64,000 bases of DNA from Brachionus manjavacas (taxonomy: Eukaryota > Rotifera > Eurotatoria > Ploima > Brachionidae). The DNA is taken from NCBI GenBank assembly GCA_019054805.1, contig JAHQIY010000014.1, positions 1,240,001 to 1,304,000 on the forward strand, read 5' to 3'. Of this stretch, positions 1 through 10,947 are shown in pieces. Numbering within the stretch: the stretch's first letter is position 1; each line of letters opens with the position of its first letter. The position numbers and the translations under genes are program-made. Below the pieces are notes generated by a model that did no database searches, was not told where the DNA came from, and was given only the letters and a program-made list of their open reading frames with translations.

Positions 1-952
1 ATTTACTATAAATGAACGTTTAAACTGGTGATTTTAATCAAAAAAATATTTAAAAAATAATTTAAGTAGTATTTAAAAAATTTCTGTTTACTTTTCTGTA
101 TCAAATTTTTTGCAATCCTGGGCTAATTTGATGTTTTAATATAAATAAATAATTTTATTGTTATCCCAAACAACCAAATTTTCCCATTTTCAAAATTTTT
201 CATTTTATTTTTTCAAAATTATCTCTTGATCTAATTAAAATTGAATAAAATTTATAAAAAAATCTAGTCAATTACGTTTTGAAAAAAGATATACAAATTC
301 ATAACAATTTTAATTTTATTTACAATCAAGATCACAAGAAATGATCAAATGAGCGTTTTATTTTATATTATACACGCGATGATGATGACAAAAAAATACT
401 AATTTTAGAATAATTATATTAATAGATAGTTTTATTTAAAGTCAATTATCTCATTCAAATATTTATTTATATGTTTTTTTTAACTGATTCTTGATATTTT
501 TACATGATTTATGGAAAAATAAGTTGCTGTCATTCGTTTCGCTTTGTGAAAATTTAACTTGATGAAGCATGCAGTCTGGATAGCAATAAACACATTAGAT
601 ATTTTTCTAAAAAAATAAATAATAAGAAAACCCCTACACAAAAATAATTTTTCAAGATCGTTCAAGATTTGCTAAATTTGAGCAAATTCAGACAGAAAAA
701 AACGTTTCTTTTTTTTTGTTTGCTTGCCAATTTTTAATTATCTAGAAAATAAAATACTAATTAAAAAATACGTCATTATTTTGTTGGTTATTAATTACCA
801 AAAATGGCAAAATATCGTAAAAGACATGGCTCTAAATTAAAATGATAATTGTCTTTCTAGCTGAACCAGTATTTCCCTATTTATATCTGAGTACCAAACG
901 ATTTTCTTATAGTACTGAAAATTTAGCCAAAAAATAAAATATAAAATCAAAA
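1..952. other. AT-rich upstream region, no gene seen
   Basis: No coding region longer than about 60 codons and no recognisable repeat is seen. The last part serves as upstream region for the first small Gly-rich gene: a TATA-like TATTTATA lies at 878-885, about 70 bases before its ATG. Confidence 0.5.
878..885 (+). promoter_or_regulatory. TATA-like box of the small Gly/Cys protein gene
   Basis: TATTTATA lies about 70 bases upstream of the ATG at 953, a plausible distance for a core promoter with a short 5' UTR. In such AT-rich DNA a TATA match is weak evidence by itself. Confidence 0.3.
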
Positions 953-1327
953 ATGGGTAGCAGAGCAAGTAAATGTTGTGGCACACAAAGACAATGTTGT
1001 CAAACGAATCAATGTGGCACCGGAGGCTTTGGAGGATTGGGCGCAGGAGGACTTAGCCCAGTCAGCTATGGTGGTATGGGAAGCTATGGTGGAATGGGAA
1101 GCTATGGTGGTATGGGAAGCCATGGTGGAATGGGAAGCTATGGTATGTCAAGTCTGGGTGGTTGTGGCATGAGTGGGCTTGGTGGCTACGGAATGGGAGG
1201 TCTTGGTGGCTATGGCATGAGCGGTCTCGGTAGCTCCGGCATGGGAGGTCTTGGTGGCTACGGCATGAGCGGTCTCGGTAGCTACGGAATGGGTGGCTTT
1301 GGTGGAATGAGACCATTAGGATGTTAA
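953..1327 (+). CDS. Small Gly/Met/Tyr-rich protein with N-myristoylation-type start
   Basis: This 124-residue single-exon protein has two parts. Residues 1-22 begin MGSRASKCC: Gly2, Ser6, Lys7 fit the N-myristoylation consensus (PROSITE-type G, small residue at 6, no Pro at 7) and the adjacent Cys8-Cys9 are typical palmitoylation positions; further Cys pairs follow. Residues 24-120 are a low-complexity array of GGMGSY and GLGGYGM/GLGSYGM units. It ends GGMRPLGC. There is no signal peptide or membrane segment. An AATAAA lies at 1372-1377, 45 bases after the stop. It is the first of four tandem + strand genes for small Cys-rich proteins. No family is recognised; the Gly-Tyr-Met array resembles structural or cuticle/egg-coat-like proteins only in composition. 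The lipid anchor is inferred from the motif; the open frame and repeats are seen directly. Confidence 0.65.
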   Translation: MGSRASKCCGTQRQCCQTNQCGTGGFGGLGAGGLSPVSYGGMGSYGGMGSYGGMGSHGGMGSYGMSSLGGCGMSGLGGYGMGGLGGYGMSGLGSSGMGGLGGYGMSGLGSYGMGGFGGMRPLGC

Positions 1328-1851
1328 AATTACGATTGATTTTATTTTTATTTTATGTAAGAAAATTATAAAATAAAATTATTAATAATCAAATATTAGT
1401 TTTATTCTTAAATCCATACAATAAATTCTCTTTTTTTAGGTCTTTAAAAAAGTAAAAAGAGAGGAAAATAAATAAAAAAATACTTTATTTAAATATTTAA
1501 TTGTTAGTAAATCACACAAAATTATAAAAGGAAAATAATATAAATATGAAAAATAGGGAAAAAAGTGTTTTATGAGAATAAGATGAACCTTTAATGCGTC
1601 AGACATTTAAATGATACTGGAAAGGATGAAATCCGAGTGATTTCATTTTGTTTAGCTATTTTGGGAGCTGAAAGTTTTTTATTTATAAGTATATGGATTC
1701 TTTGTTTTTAGATTCAGTGAATTTTATACAGATGAGTTTATAATAACTTGAAAATTTTAATTAAAATTCTGTTTAAAACAAAAACAACCAATTTAAATAA
1801 ATTTAGGGTATTTAATTGAAAAGAATCAATTAATTATTCTTAAATGAAAGA

Positions 1852-2013
1852 ATGGGTAATTGTGGAGCCAAATTCTGGAAGAGCAAAGATGATGATGATT
1901 GTGAAAAATGCTGTCCAGCCTATATTGTTAACAACAACCTTCATTGCTTCTATCCAATTTATCCTTCATGTAATTCGTTCGGATTCAGCCATCTTCAATT
2001 AGCTGTTTTTTAA
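1852..2013 (+). CDS. Small Cys-rich protein, MGNCGAK start (second of cluster)
   Basis: A 53-residue open frame starts MGNCGAKFWKSK. Gly2 with Ala6 and Lys7 fits the N-myristoylation pattern, Cys4 is a possible palmitoylation site, and the basic residues after it are usual for membrane-anchored N termini. An Asp4 run, a CEKCC motif (Cys17, 20, 21) and Cys32 and Cys40 follow; the C terminus is hydrophobic. AATAAA at 2042-2047, 29 bases past the stop, supports a real 3' end. It lies about 520 bases after the first gene and about 530 before the third, on the same strand and with the same style of start. No known family is recognised. The frame is short, so chance is possible; position and matching N terminus are the main support. 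Confidence 0.5.
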   Translation: MGNCGAKFWKSKDDDDCEKCCPAYIVNNNLHCFYPIYPSCNSFGFSHLQLAVF

Positions 2014-2540
2014 ATTTTCTTCAACTTCAAGGATAAATCTCAATAAAGACCATTCCTTGTATTTTGTTAATTATTAGAAAGAAACATGTCTCTTAATTTA
2101 AAAATTAAAATTAAAAGCATCAAAATTCTTAATATTTTTTTTGTATCTTACAATTATTGTTAAATTTTGTAGAATTGAAGTGTATTTTTTTTTGAGTTTT
2201 TATAATAAAAAAAATTTAATTAAATTTTTTAAAATTAAAGATAAAGATAAAAAAACAACCACATTCAAAATATTCGATTGAGTAATTCAATTTTTAATTT
2301 AAATTAAAATGACAGCTGAGAGTCTTTCGATGGTGAGTGAGGCAAGCAATTGATGTGAGCAAATTATTCCAATTAAATAAAATATGATGATGGCATAAAA
2401 CATTAGCTCAATGTTTAGAGATTTTAAATGTATGCATTCCAGAGGGCTCAATTAGGAGACACAATTTGGAAAACAAAAAAATAAAATGTTCGTATAAAAA
2501 AACCAAATTTTGGTTTCTTTGTTTCATTCATTTAGACAAA

Positions 2541-2726
2541 ATGGGAAATAGTGGAAGCAAAAGAAAACCAAGGCGCAGATATCCGGTTCGCGAGTCAAAC
2601 CACTGTTGTAGCTGTAGAAATCAATGTAAGGTCGTTTGTTGCCCGCCTCCATGCTGTACTCCTACGCCTTGTCCAAGTCAAGTAGGAGTTGTCTCAGGAT
2701 ACGCTGTAGCTTATTCAATTTGTTGA
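2541..2726 (+). CDS. Small Cys/Pro-rich protein, MGNSGSK start (third of cluster)
   Basis: The 61-residue protein starts MGNSGSKRKPRRR: Gly2, Ser6, Lys7 is a strong N-myristoylation motif followed by a polybasic tract, the usual two-signal membrane anchor. Residues 22-46 hold nine Cys in CC pairs and a CCPPPCC motif. The tail (VGVVSGYAVAYSIC) is mildly hydrophobic and ends in Cys. The frame extends upstream without a stop, but there is no ATG there; this ATG is the first, and a TTTAG just before it (2532-2536) could be a splice acceptor in the 5' UTR or a trans-splice site. AATAAA at 2749-2754 is 23 bases after the stop. Function unknown; the anchor is inferred. Confidence 0.6.
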   Translation: MGNSGSKRKPRRRYPVRESNHCCSCRNQCKVVCCPPPCCTPTPCPSQVGVVSGYAVAYSIC

Positions 2727-3007
2727 TATTTTGTTACAAAAAAAATTTAATAAACCTTTTTAAATATTTCTTTTCTTTATTTATTTGTATCTCAATTGAA
2801 AAGGTTTGAAAACCATACTAAATAAAAGTTTTAGATAAAATCTAATGTTCAATTCTAAAAAATAGATATAAAAACTCTTTGCTATTTTTTGTTGAATTAT
2901 TCTTATCAATTTCTCACTTAAGTATTTTTCATTTTTTTCCTAATTGATCGAGCGATTTTGTGAATAAAATCAATTTTTAAGGTAAAAGCTCGGAGAAATC
3001 TTCATAA

Positions 3008-3226
3008 ATGGGAAACCAGCCACCTGCATCACGAAGGGCGCCTCTTCCTGTGGTCGCCGACACCCTGTTCGATGATTATTATGGACACAGACAAAGCTAC
3101 TTCCACCGTAGAAATAGATACAGAAATTCTTGCCGCAGATCATGCCATAGCTGTTGCTGTCAGTCAGCCTGTTGTGATTGCTATCCAAGATACAGAAGAT
3201 GCTACTCTTGTTGTGAATTTGATTGA
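3008..3226 (+). CDS. Small Arg/Tyr/Cys-rich protein (fourth of cluster)
   Basis: The 72-residue protein starts MGNQPPASRR. Gly2-Asn3 is like its neighbours, but Pro6 does not fit the myristoylation consensus, so a lipid anchor is doubtful here. The middle is rich in Arg, Tyr and His; residues 41-70 contain twelve Cys, including a CCC and two CC pairs, spaced by Arg and Tyr. No signal peptide or membrane helix is seen. A TATAAAA at 2867-2873 lies about 135 bases upstream. No clear AATAAA follows closely. It closes a + strand run of four similar-sized genes within 2.3 kb. The Cys pattern could be for metal binding, disulfides or acylation; nothing decides between them. Confidence 0.55.
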   Translation: MGNQPPASRRAPLPVVADTLFDDYYGHRQSYFHRRNRYRNSCRRSCHSCCCQSACCDCYPRYRRCYSCCEFD

Positions 3227-4380
3227 AAAGATACTAATTCTTTAACAAAAAAAATTTTATTACAATTTTCTTTTTTTCATAATTTATTTTCTCAAAATAC
3301 ATTTCTTCCAAATGTACAATTAAAATTCCATAGATTTCTCTTTTTTTTGAAAAGTAGAATTCAATAAAATTCTTTAATTAAAAAATACAGGTGCGTGTAA
3401 AATTTTAAATTTTTTTTTCCAAATAATGTAAAAGTATATGTACCGTTTCAAAACTATCTGTGACTACAGATTCAAAATTAATAGTTTTAAGATAAATCCA
3501 TTAAGAGGAGATGTGCCAGTGGTTTTGATCAACAAATAAAATTAATCTACAAAATAAAATATTAACAGGTCTTAAATGATCGTACAGAAACTTTTTGATC
3601 TGTTAAATCTTAGCTTTTTATGGATTTTATTTGGCTTGAGATTTTCAAAAATTACTAATTTTTAAGTTCATTATACTATTTTTAATTTAATAAAATTAAA
3701 AATATAAAATTAAAATAAAGTTTTTGATCACAAAGTTATATTAAAAAAATTAAAACAAGGTAAGTTAAAAATTTCAAATTTGGCGACAAAATCAATTTTG
3801 AATGAATTAATGTTATTTTATTTAAATATAATGTAAAATCACATTATGCCATTTTTGCTTATTATTTTTAAGTACTAAAAGATAATTAAAAGTTGAAAAT
3901 GGGTAGCCAACATATGATTTCTATACTTGAGATGAGTTATCAATTGATTAAATATTTTAAAGTTGAATAAGAAATATTTTGATCAATATTAAGAAGTTTA
4001 AATGAAAATTTTTGATTAGAATTAATTTTAAATTTTCTTTAAATCTAATTCCTTTAAGCTTAAACGCCTCATTCTAATGAAAAAATTAATATGGAATTTT
4101 TTTACTCAATTTTTTATTAATATATTTTTTTCTATTTTTTTTATTTTTTCTAAAGAAAATATTTTTTAATACTTGTTAAGTTCTCTTTAAAATGAGAAGT
4201 TTTATGTATATCTTTGATTTAGCCAAAATAAAATAGGAAAAACGACCATTGATTAAACTATAATTTTTAATTTTAACAAATATCAAATATGTAAAAAAAA
4301 TTAGTAAAAATTTTCTGTTTTTGTCAATATAAAAATGAAAATTTTTCAAAAAAATTAATATATCATTGCTTAAATCCTAA
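3227..4380. other. AT-rich spacer, no gene seen
   Basis: Only AT-rich unique-looking sequence. A 23-codon frame at 3899-3970 begins with the same AAAATGGGTAGC as the first small Cys gene but has no cysteines and is probably chance. Confidence 0.4.
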
Positions 4381-5316
4381 TTATAAATGGGTCTCACTCA
4401 TCCCCACAAATGAAAGTCTTCTCCCACAATAAAAAAACTGCTCCCCACATCGCAAAACTTTTCAACACAAAAATGAAAATTTCATACCAAAAACTCTTAA
4501 ACACAAATTGAAAAACCTTTTAACACCAATGTTAAGAAAAATTTAAAAACTCTTCAACACAAAAAAAAATAATTTTCAAAGCTTTAAATAATTTTTTTCT
4601 CTTTAAAATTTAAATTTTTCAAATTTAAAATTAAACATAAAACTTCAATGCAGCTTAGAAATAAGAAACAAACTTCAAATTATTTAAATAATGATTTTCC
4701 AAAGCGGAAATATTTTGCATTAAGTCTTTTGAAATTATTAAATTTTATTCAATTGGAGCCAAAACTCATGAGCATTACCCGATTCCAACCACAAGGTGTA
4801 TTAATTTTTCCAAAAAATTAACCACCTGGAAAGAATTTAAACGTGTTGGAAAATATACTTATAAATTCAGTGATTATTACACTTTAAATGCAAGAATAAA
4901 AGACTGTGATTGTAAATATTTTGTCAAATTTGGCTTTTGTTCTCACCAGTTAGCTTTAAAAAGCTGTTAAAAGACGAAGAATTTGTTAATAAACAAGAGC
5001 GTGGTAGACCAAAAGATTCGGAAAAATGGTATTACAACAAAGCCAATTTTACCAATTATCCTGTTGAGTCAACAGGATAATTGGTAAAATTGGCTTTATT
5101 TTTATAAACTTATAAACATAAAATTACATATATAGCAACGATTTATTAAACGATTATTAAATAAAATTTTATTAAAATTTATTTTGAATTTATGATTATT
5201 AAATATTTAATCTCTTACACACAAATTTTTTGTGTTAAAAAGACATTTGTGTTGAAAAGTTTCGTGTTTGTGGGGAGCTGATTTTCATTTGTGGGGAGTT
5301 AATATTCCCATTATAA
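4381..5316 (+). mobile_element. Decayed Mutator-like (MULE) transposon with long terminal inverted repeats
   Basis: The ends are imperfect inverted repeats of about 100 bases or more. The left end has CCCCACAAATGAAA, CTCCCCACA and ACTTTTCAACACAAA in that order, and the right end has their complements in reverse order, both bounded by TTATAA(A)TGGG. Inside, on the + strand, 4821-4970 reads as the end of a transposase with a SWIM zinc finger: Cys-x-Cys (4905-4913), eight residues, then Cys-x-His (4938-4946). After a frameshift, 4973-5035 reads EFVNKQERGRPKDSEKW, like the tail that follows SWIM in MULE transposases. Long inverted repeats plus SWIM are typical of MULEs. The DDE domain is missing, so this is an internally deleted relic. 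Confidence 0.65.
5039..5097. repeat. 59-bp inverted repeat, 29-bp perfect arms, 1-base loop
   Basis: Bases 5039-5067 (starting AAAGCCAATTTTACC) are the exact reverse complement of 5069-5097, with a single G at 5068 between them. It sits at the end of the decayed MULE coding part, so the arm also carries transposase tail codons. A recent local inverted duplication or a template-switch event would explain it; a sequencing fold-back artefact is the alternative. Confidence 0.9.
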
Positions 5317-7473
5317 ATAGCTGCAAGAATCGATTATTATGATCCATTTAAACAGCTATTTGGTTCATGATAAAACCAAAGATAAAATATTTTTTGTTCA
5401 TTTTGGTGCGTTTAGTGTCATTAAAACAAATTATTTGATGAAATGTTTTCAATTGTTTTGTCATTAAACTTTTATTTACTATTGGGATCAGACTTGCTTT
5501 TATGTCGATTCAAAGTGTCAACAAGAATTCTAAATATTTTGAAGCAATTTTTTGTTTTCAATTTTTTTGGTTAAAACTTCTGTAATTTGTAATAAATTTG
5601 ATAAGTTTCAATTTTTCAATTTTTGTCAGAATATTTTTAGGTAAAATAAAAAATCTTAAATAATCTTCCAGTCAATTAAATCATGGAGATTGTGATAAAA
5701 GGCTTAGGAAAAATAGATAAATTTTGAAAAAAAAACCTTTTGCTGTTTTTTTTAGGATGTTCGCGTGATACAAAAAAATTGTCTTGGAAATTTTTTCTTA
5801 TCCAAAATCTTAAATAAATAAATAAAAACAAAGACAATTTTTGATTGTAAATTTTATGTACAATATCTTAGATTACATTTGCTCACAAATGAACGTGTAT
5901 CAGATATCAGCTAAAACGTTTTTGTGGATAAATTGTCCAGGCAGACGAAACAATCGCAAAGGTGGTAGGAAATAAAGACCGGTTGAGTCGATCTCGGATT
6001 AAGCGATTTTGAGTGGCCTGGTTTGTCCAACAATTAGTCAAAAAGTTAGCCTCGCTTTTTATAAACCTTGTGTACTGGCCTATAATTCTAAGTTAATTCC
6101 CGAACAAACATAAACACTTGAATCGATTTCTAGATCGATTGTGGTCAGTAAAATTAAATTAATTCTATAAAATATAAACACTGTACAAAGCACTTGCCAA
6201 ACATACACCAGATTAGTCCTCATCTGAATAAACATACATACTCATCAATAAAAAAAAAATAAATTTTTTTTTTATCTAATTTAAATTCGAGTTTAAGCCT
6301 CAGTATGGATCAAGTATAAATTTTAGTTTTGAAATTTGCTAAAATTTTAGCTAAAGAGAGTTTCCGGCAAAATTGTTTGCCAACAAAATTTACTTGATTT
6401 GCTTTCCCAGGAGCTTATCTGTGCATGATTGTCAACATGTTCTGATTGATTGTTTAGCAAGGCGCTGTCAGTTTAGCAAACATGATAAAATTTGACTGAG
6501 GCATAAAATTACAAGCAAAATGTCACGTAAACTGGCTTCTTAGTGCAAAATGTGACTCTAAAAGGATTCGAAAACTTAAGGAGTTTTTCAACAATAATTG
6601 TCCTAATCTTTCTTTATTTAAATTTTTTTTATTTACTCACCACAAACTTGATTGATCATTTTACCAAGATTATTTTTTATTAAATTAACAAAAAAAGAAA
6701 AAGAAAAGTATTTTATGATTTAAAAGCCTCTTAACTCAACGAGCATGACCAAATTTTCTAATAAAATATTTAAGTTTCAACACAAAAAGGATTTAAAAAT
6801 TGAATAACTCGTTAGATTAATTAAATTTTTTTTTCAAATCTAAAATGTTATTCTTTATTAATAAAAAACTTAAAATGAATTTTTTTTAAATTTCATTAAT
6901 TCGGGCAGGTTGGTGCGCCGAAATCTGTGGATTTGTGTTATGCAATTTTGTTTGTTTGTGGCAAGATTGATTTTTTGGATAAGATTTTGGGTTCATCTTA
7001 TCCCGATGATTAAGAGGTATTTTAATTGTTTTCAAGCATTGAGTAGCAAACAGAGCGACAATAATTTAAGATAAAGGTAAACATCGTTAAGAAAAAACAA
7101 AATAGGATAAGATTAAAATATCTCAATTTATAATAAACAAGGAAACAAGCAAAAACTTGTAATTTAGACCTATTTGTATAAACAAATCTGACTAATCTTT
7201 TCGTTTAATTACAAACGAAATGCTTTAATTGTGCTGGCCCAAAAGCTTATTACACAACCAAGAAGAGACAAGTTTTGGGATTTTTTCACCACTAGCACGA
7301 ATGTTTGTAATAGATATTAATTTATGTAGCTATGCGTCTATATTACGTAGGCCTACAATTAGCTACAATTAAGCCCACATAAAGTTGGACAAAATTTTTA
7401 CTATAAATTCTCAATATTTCGGTTAAAAGTTTCAATTATTAAAATTTGATAAAATTTCAGATTCTAGTTTAAA
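5317..7473. other. Spacer and upstream region of the chitin-binding gene
   Basis: No coding region is seen. A somewhat less AT-rich patch lies at about 5930-6130. A pyrimidine-poor TTTCAG at 7455-7460, 14 bases before the ATG at 7474, could be the acceptor of a 5' UTR intron. Confidence 0.35.
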
Positions 7474-10400
7474 ATGACAATGAGTAGAAAACGGGCTTTG
7501 GACTCGTTTGTGGCCGTTTACTTGCTGATCAATCTAGCGACAAGTAAATTAGAAAAAAAAAATAAAAAAATTTTCCCATTTTTTCTAAAAAAAATGTTAT
7601 TTTTAAAAAAAGTCAATGCCATTCCGCAGCAAATTTTCATTCCAGGTTTGAGCATGGCTCAACCCAAAGTAAAGCAAATGCACTCGACCGAACCAATTTC
7701 GAACCAGTTGGACACAACTCAGATTGTTGAAATTGCCGAGTCAAAAAAACAAATTTTGCCCAAACCCGAATTATTCAAGCAGAATGAGGAAATTGCGCGC
7801 TATTTCAACGAAGCGGCCTTGTCTTCCGTTTCTTCATCGCCCGTCCCACCAACAGAAGTCACCACTGAACCAGTTCGGCCACAAATTGCCGACTCCTATT
7901 CCAACAATTTTATCTATCAACCGGAACCAAGGAAAGAGGTGCCAATTTACGGTTGCCATGGCAACCAAAATGGAAAGTTTCCGGACAACACCTATTGCAA
8001 CCTGTTCCATTTATGCATAGATGGCATACTCCAAACAAAAATATGTCCCGATGGTCTACTGTTTTCTGCGACTAGTTTAAAGTGCGAGAGAAATTACAAT
8101 GTTGATTGCGGCAAGCGCAAAGCATTGAATTTCGACCATTCGGCTGTGCCACGCTCAGATTTTATGCATGACTATTACAGCTCTGGACTTAGTCCGCGCA
8201 TCATAAATGGTTCTCTTGAGTGTTCACTGGGAGCCGATGGCTACTTTGCTGATCCGGAATTTTGCAACATTTATCATCATTGTCTAGCTGGTGTTGACTA
8301 TGCCGAACAATGTCCGCATCAATTGGTCTGGAATGACAGAAAAAAAATGTGTGATTGGCAAACAAGTGTTAATTGTACCGGCCGGATTATACCGGTGGCT
8401 CACGGTCAAACATCTTTTTGCACCGATAAGGCCGATAACAAATACTCTGACTCGGTTTACTGCAATGTGTTTCATCACTGTGTCGGCGGAATAGACAACT
8501 TGGTCAGATGTGATGGACAGCTGCAGTGGAATGACAGAGAAAAAAAATGCGACTGGGAGTCTGAAGTAAAGTGTAGTGACAAAATGTTGCCATCGGAGAA
8601 AAAATACAATTCAACTTTTTGTATTAACAAACCGGACGGTCCTTACGCTCACCAGGAGTACTGTAATGTGTATCATGTGTGTGAGTCGGGCACCGATAAT
8701 ATCAGACAATGTCCTAATCAGTTGTTCTGGGATCCGAAGACAAAAAGATGTGACTGGTCAGGCAATGTAGAGTGCACAGGCAGAACTTTGGTCACATTAA
8801 GTACCGATGCCACTTTGTTCTGTATGGAAAGATTGGACGGAGTGTATGGTGATCCCAATTGGTGCAATGTGTACCACAATTGTTTGTCAGGTGTTGATTT
8901 TAAGACAAAGTGTCCTGATGGTTTGATTTGGAACGAGACTAAGAAAGACTGTGACTGGAGCGACACGACCCAATGTTCAACCGGAAATATTCTCAAGGAT
9001 GCCAGTGACATGGACAAAAAAACATTTTGTTCGGATAAACCGAATGGTAAATATCCACACGAAATGCACTGTAATAGATACTATGTTTGCCAAAATGAAA
9101 AAGACATTATTTTCACGTGTCAGAATAATTTGAGATACAACTCGACTAAACAAGAGTGCGACTGGGCTGTCAATGTAAACTGCTTTGGCAAACAAGACTA
9201 CATGTGGGAGGGTATAAAGGAAAATTTTTGTAAAAATAAAGTACTTTTTTTCATATTTTATTAATTTTGAAAATTTTTCAATTTTTTTGTTGGTTAATTA
9301 GCCTGATGGTAACTATCCAGACGCTGTTTATTGTAACATTTTTCATCAATGCCAAGCTGCCACTGATTATCCAAAACGGTGCAGTAACCGTCTTATGTTT
9401 CATGAGGAAAAGGGAGAATGTGACTGGGAAGATAAAGTGGACTGCAAGGGAAAAGAGAAATTGATCGAAACAACCGGGCTGGACGATGAGAGCAAGCCAC
9501 AGGCTAGCGGAGATGGAAAAGGCCGAGTGACCAAATTTTGCATGATAAAAGAAAATGGCAATTATGCTGATTTGTACTATTGTAATGTTTATCACAATTG
9601 CCACGGTGGTTTTGATACGGTACAGTATTGTGCCAATGGTTTGGTTTGGAGACAAGATACCTTAACTAGTGGAACTTGCGATTGGCCTCTTAATAGCAGA
9701 ATTTCGAATGGTGTTGATTGTGGAAGCAAAAAAATGTAATTAATAAAAAAAAAAAAAAAAAATTTTTATCAAATTAAAAATTTTTTTAAGATTTTTAATT
9801 GATAAGCAATCACAAGTGGACATAATGGCTACTTTGAGATCAGATTTTTGTATTTCCAGAGGAGAGGGCTTATTTTCTCACACCAAATATTGTGATTTAT
9901 ACATCCACTGTACTGCTCAAGCCGTAGCCATAACCATGGAATGTTCACGTAACTAAATAAATGAAAAAATTAAACAAAATCAATTTTTTATTATTTTAAT
10001 TAAAGCTGGCTTAATATTCAACGATATTAGAAAAGAGTGCGATTATATATCTGAAGAGCAATTGGACTCGAATTCGTCCTTTTGTCCGCCACCCAAGACC
10101 ATACTCAGGCCCAAGCCAAAAGCCGATGGAACTCTTATGTTCAATGGAAATGATGTGACAGGACAATTTCCCACAAAATTTATTTGTGATCAAAAATCGC
10201 AGCAGATGCTTCATCCAGATCAAGATTGGTGCAACATTTATCACGTGTGTGCTGGTCCAAGAGACAACATATTCATTTGTCCACCTGGAACTATGTTCAG
10301 CAAGCCAAAACAAGGCTGTTTTGATAGATATACTCAACAAACATGCAGTGGTACAATGAATTACTATAAGCCTAACTTGAAAAAGCCAAGTAGTTATTTA

Positions 10401-10544
10401 CCTCCGGCTAAAAAACCTGCTTCGTCAAATGTCTTCAATCCAAGCATTAGTTCGAACAACAAGTATGATTACTATTATCCACAAAATAATTATCAAATGA
10501 ATCAGATGAACAACATGAACATGAAATATCCAAAATATAATTAA
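7474..10544 (+). CDS. Secreted protein with ten chitin-binding type-2 (peritrophin-A) domains
   Basis: Exons inferred: 7474-7543, 7613-9240, 9302-9735, 9791-9948, 10006-10544; introns are 69, 61, 55 and 57 nt, GT-AG, and all phases join. The first intron is a multiple of three with no stop, so the genomic frame reads through it. The ATG follows an in-frame TAG nine bases upstream. The predicted 942-residue protein starts with a signal peptide (about 1-25; SFVAVYLLINLATINA), a Pro/Ser-rich linker to about residue 130, then ten CBM14 domains, each with the six-Cys core including YCNxxHxC and CDW. Domain 7 is split by intron 2 and domain 9 by intron 4. Domain 10 carries a long insertion after its first Cys. 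The C terminus is Asn/Tyr/Met-rich. It would act outside the cell in chitinous matrix such as cuticle, egg shell or gut lining. Family certain; tissue unknown. Confidence 0.92.
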
Positions 10545-10947
10545 AGCTAAGCTTGTTGAGTTCCTTACCGAGATCTCAATTTAATTTATTTTAATTTTTT
10601 TTTTATAAATTAAAATGATGTAAAAATTTTGATAAAAAATTTTAAAATCTTATTTAAAAGCAAGTATTTTTTTTTCGTTAACTTAATTTATTTTTATTTA
10701 ATCATAAGATTTGAGTTTTTTATAATATTTTTAGTTAATTAATACATCATTTTTACGATTACTTTTTTTTAAAATAAAATTCTCAAATAAAGCGATAATG
10801 CACATAATTTTATTTTTTTTTAAATTTTTTTAAATTTAGTAAAATCACAGCTTTAAAAAAATTAACAAAAAAAATTATAATTAGCCTGTTAATCACTTTT
10901 ATTCTTTATAAAAAATATGCTACTAAGAACTCTTAGAAATTTTTTCT
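10545..10947. other. Short AT-rich intergenic region
   Basis: About 400 bases between the chitin-binding gene and ARH1, both on the + strand. It holds 3' UTR and promoter sequence but no distinct element. An AATAAA occurs at about 10787. Confidence 0.4.

Noticed and set aside
3899..3970. Fifth MGS-type small gene
   Set aside because: The 23-codon frame shares only AAAATGGGTAGC with the first gene, has no Cys and Met at position 6, and no poly(A) signal stands out.
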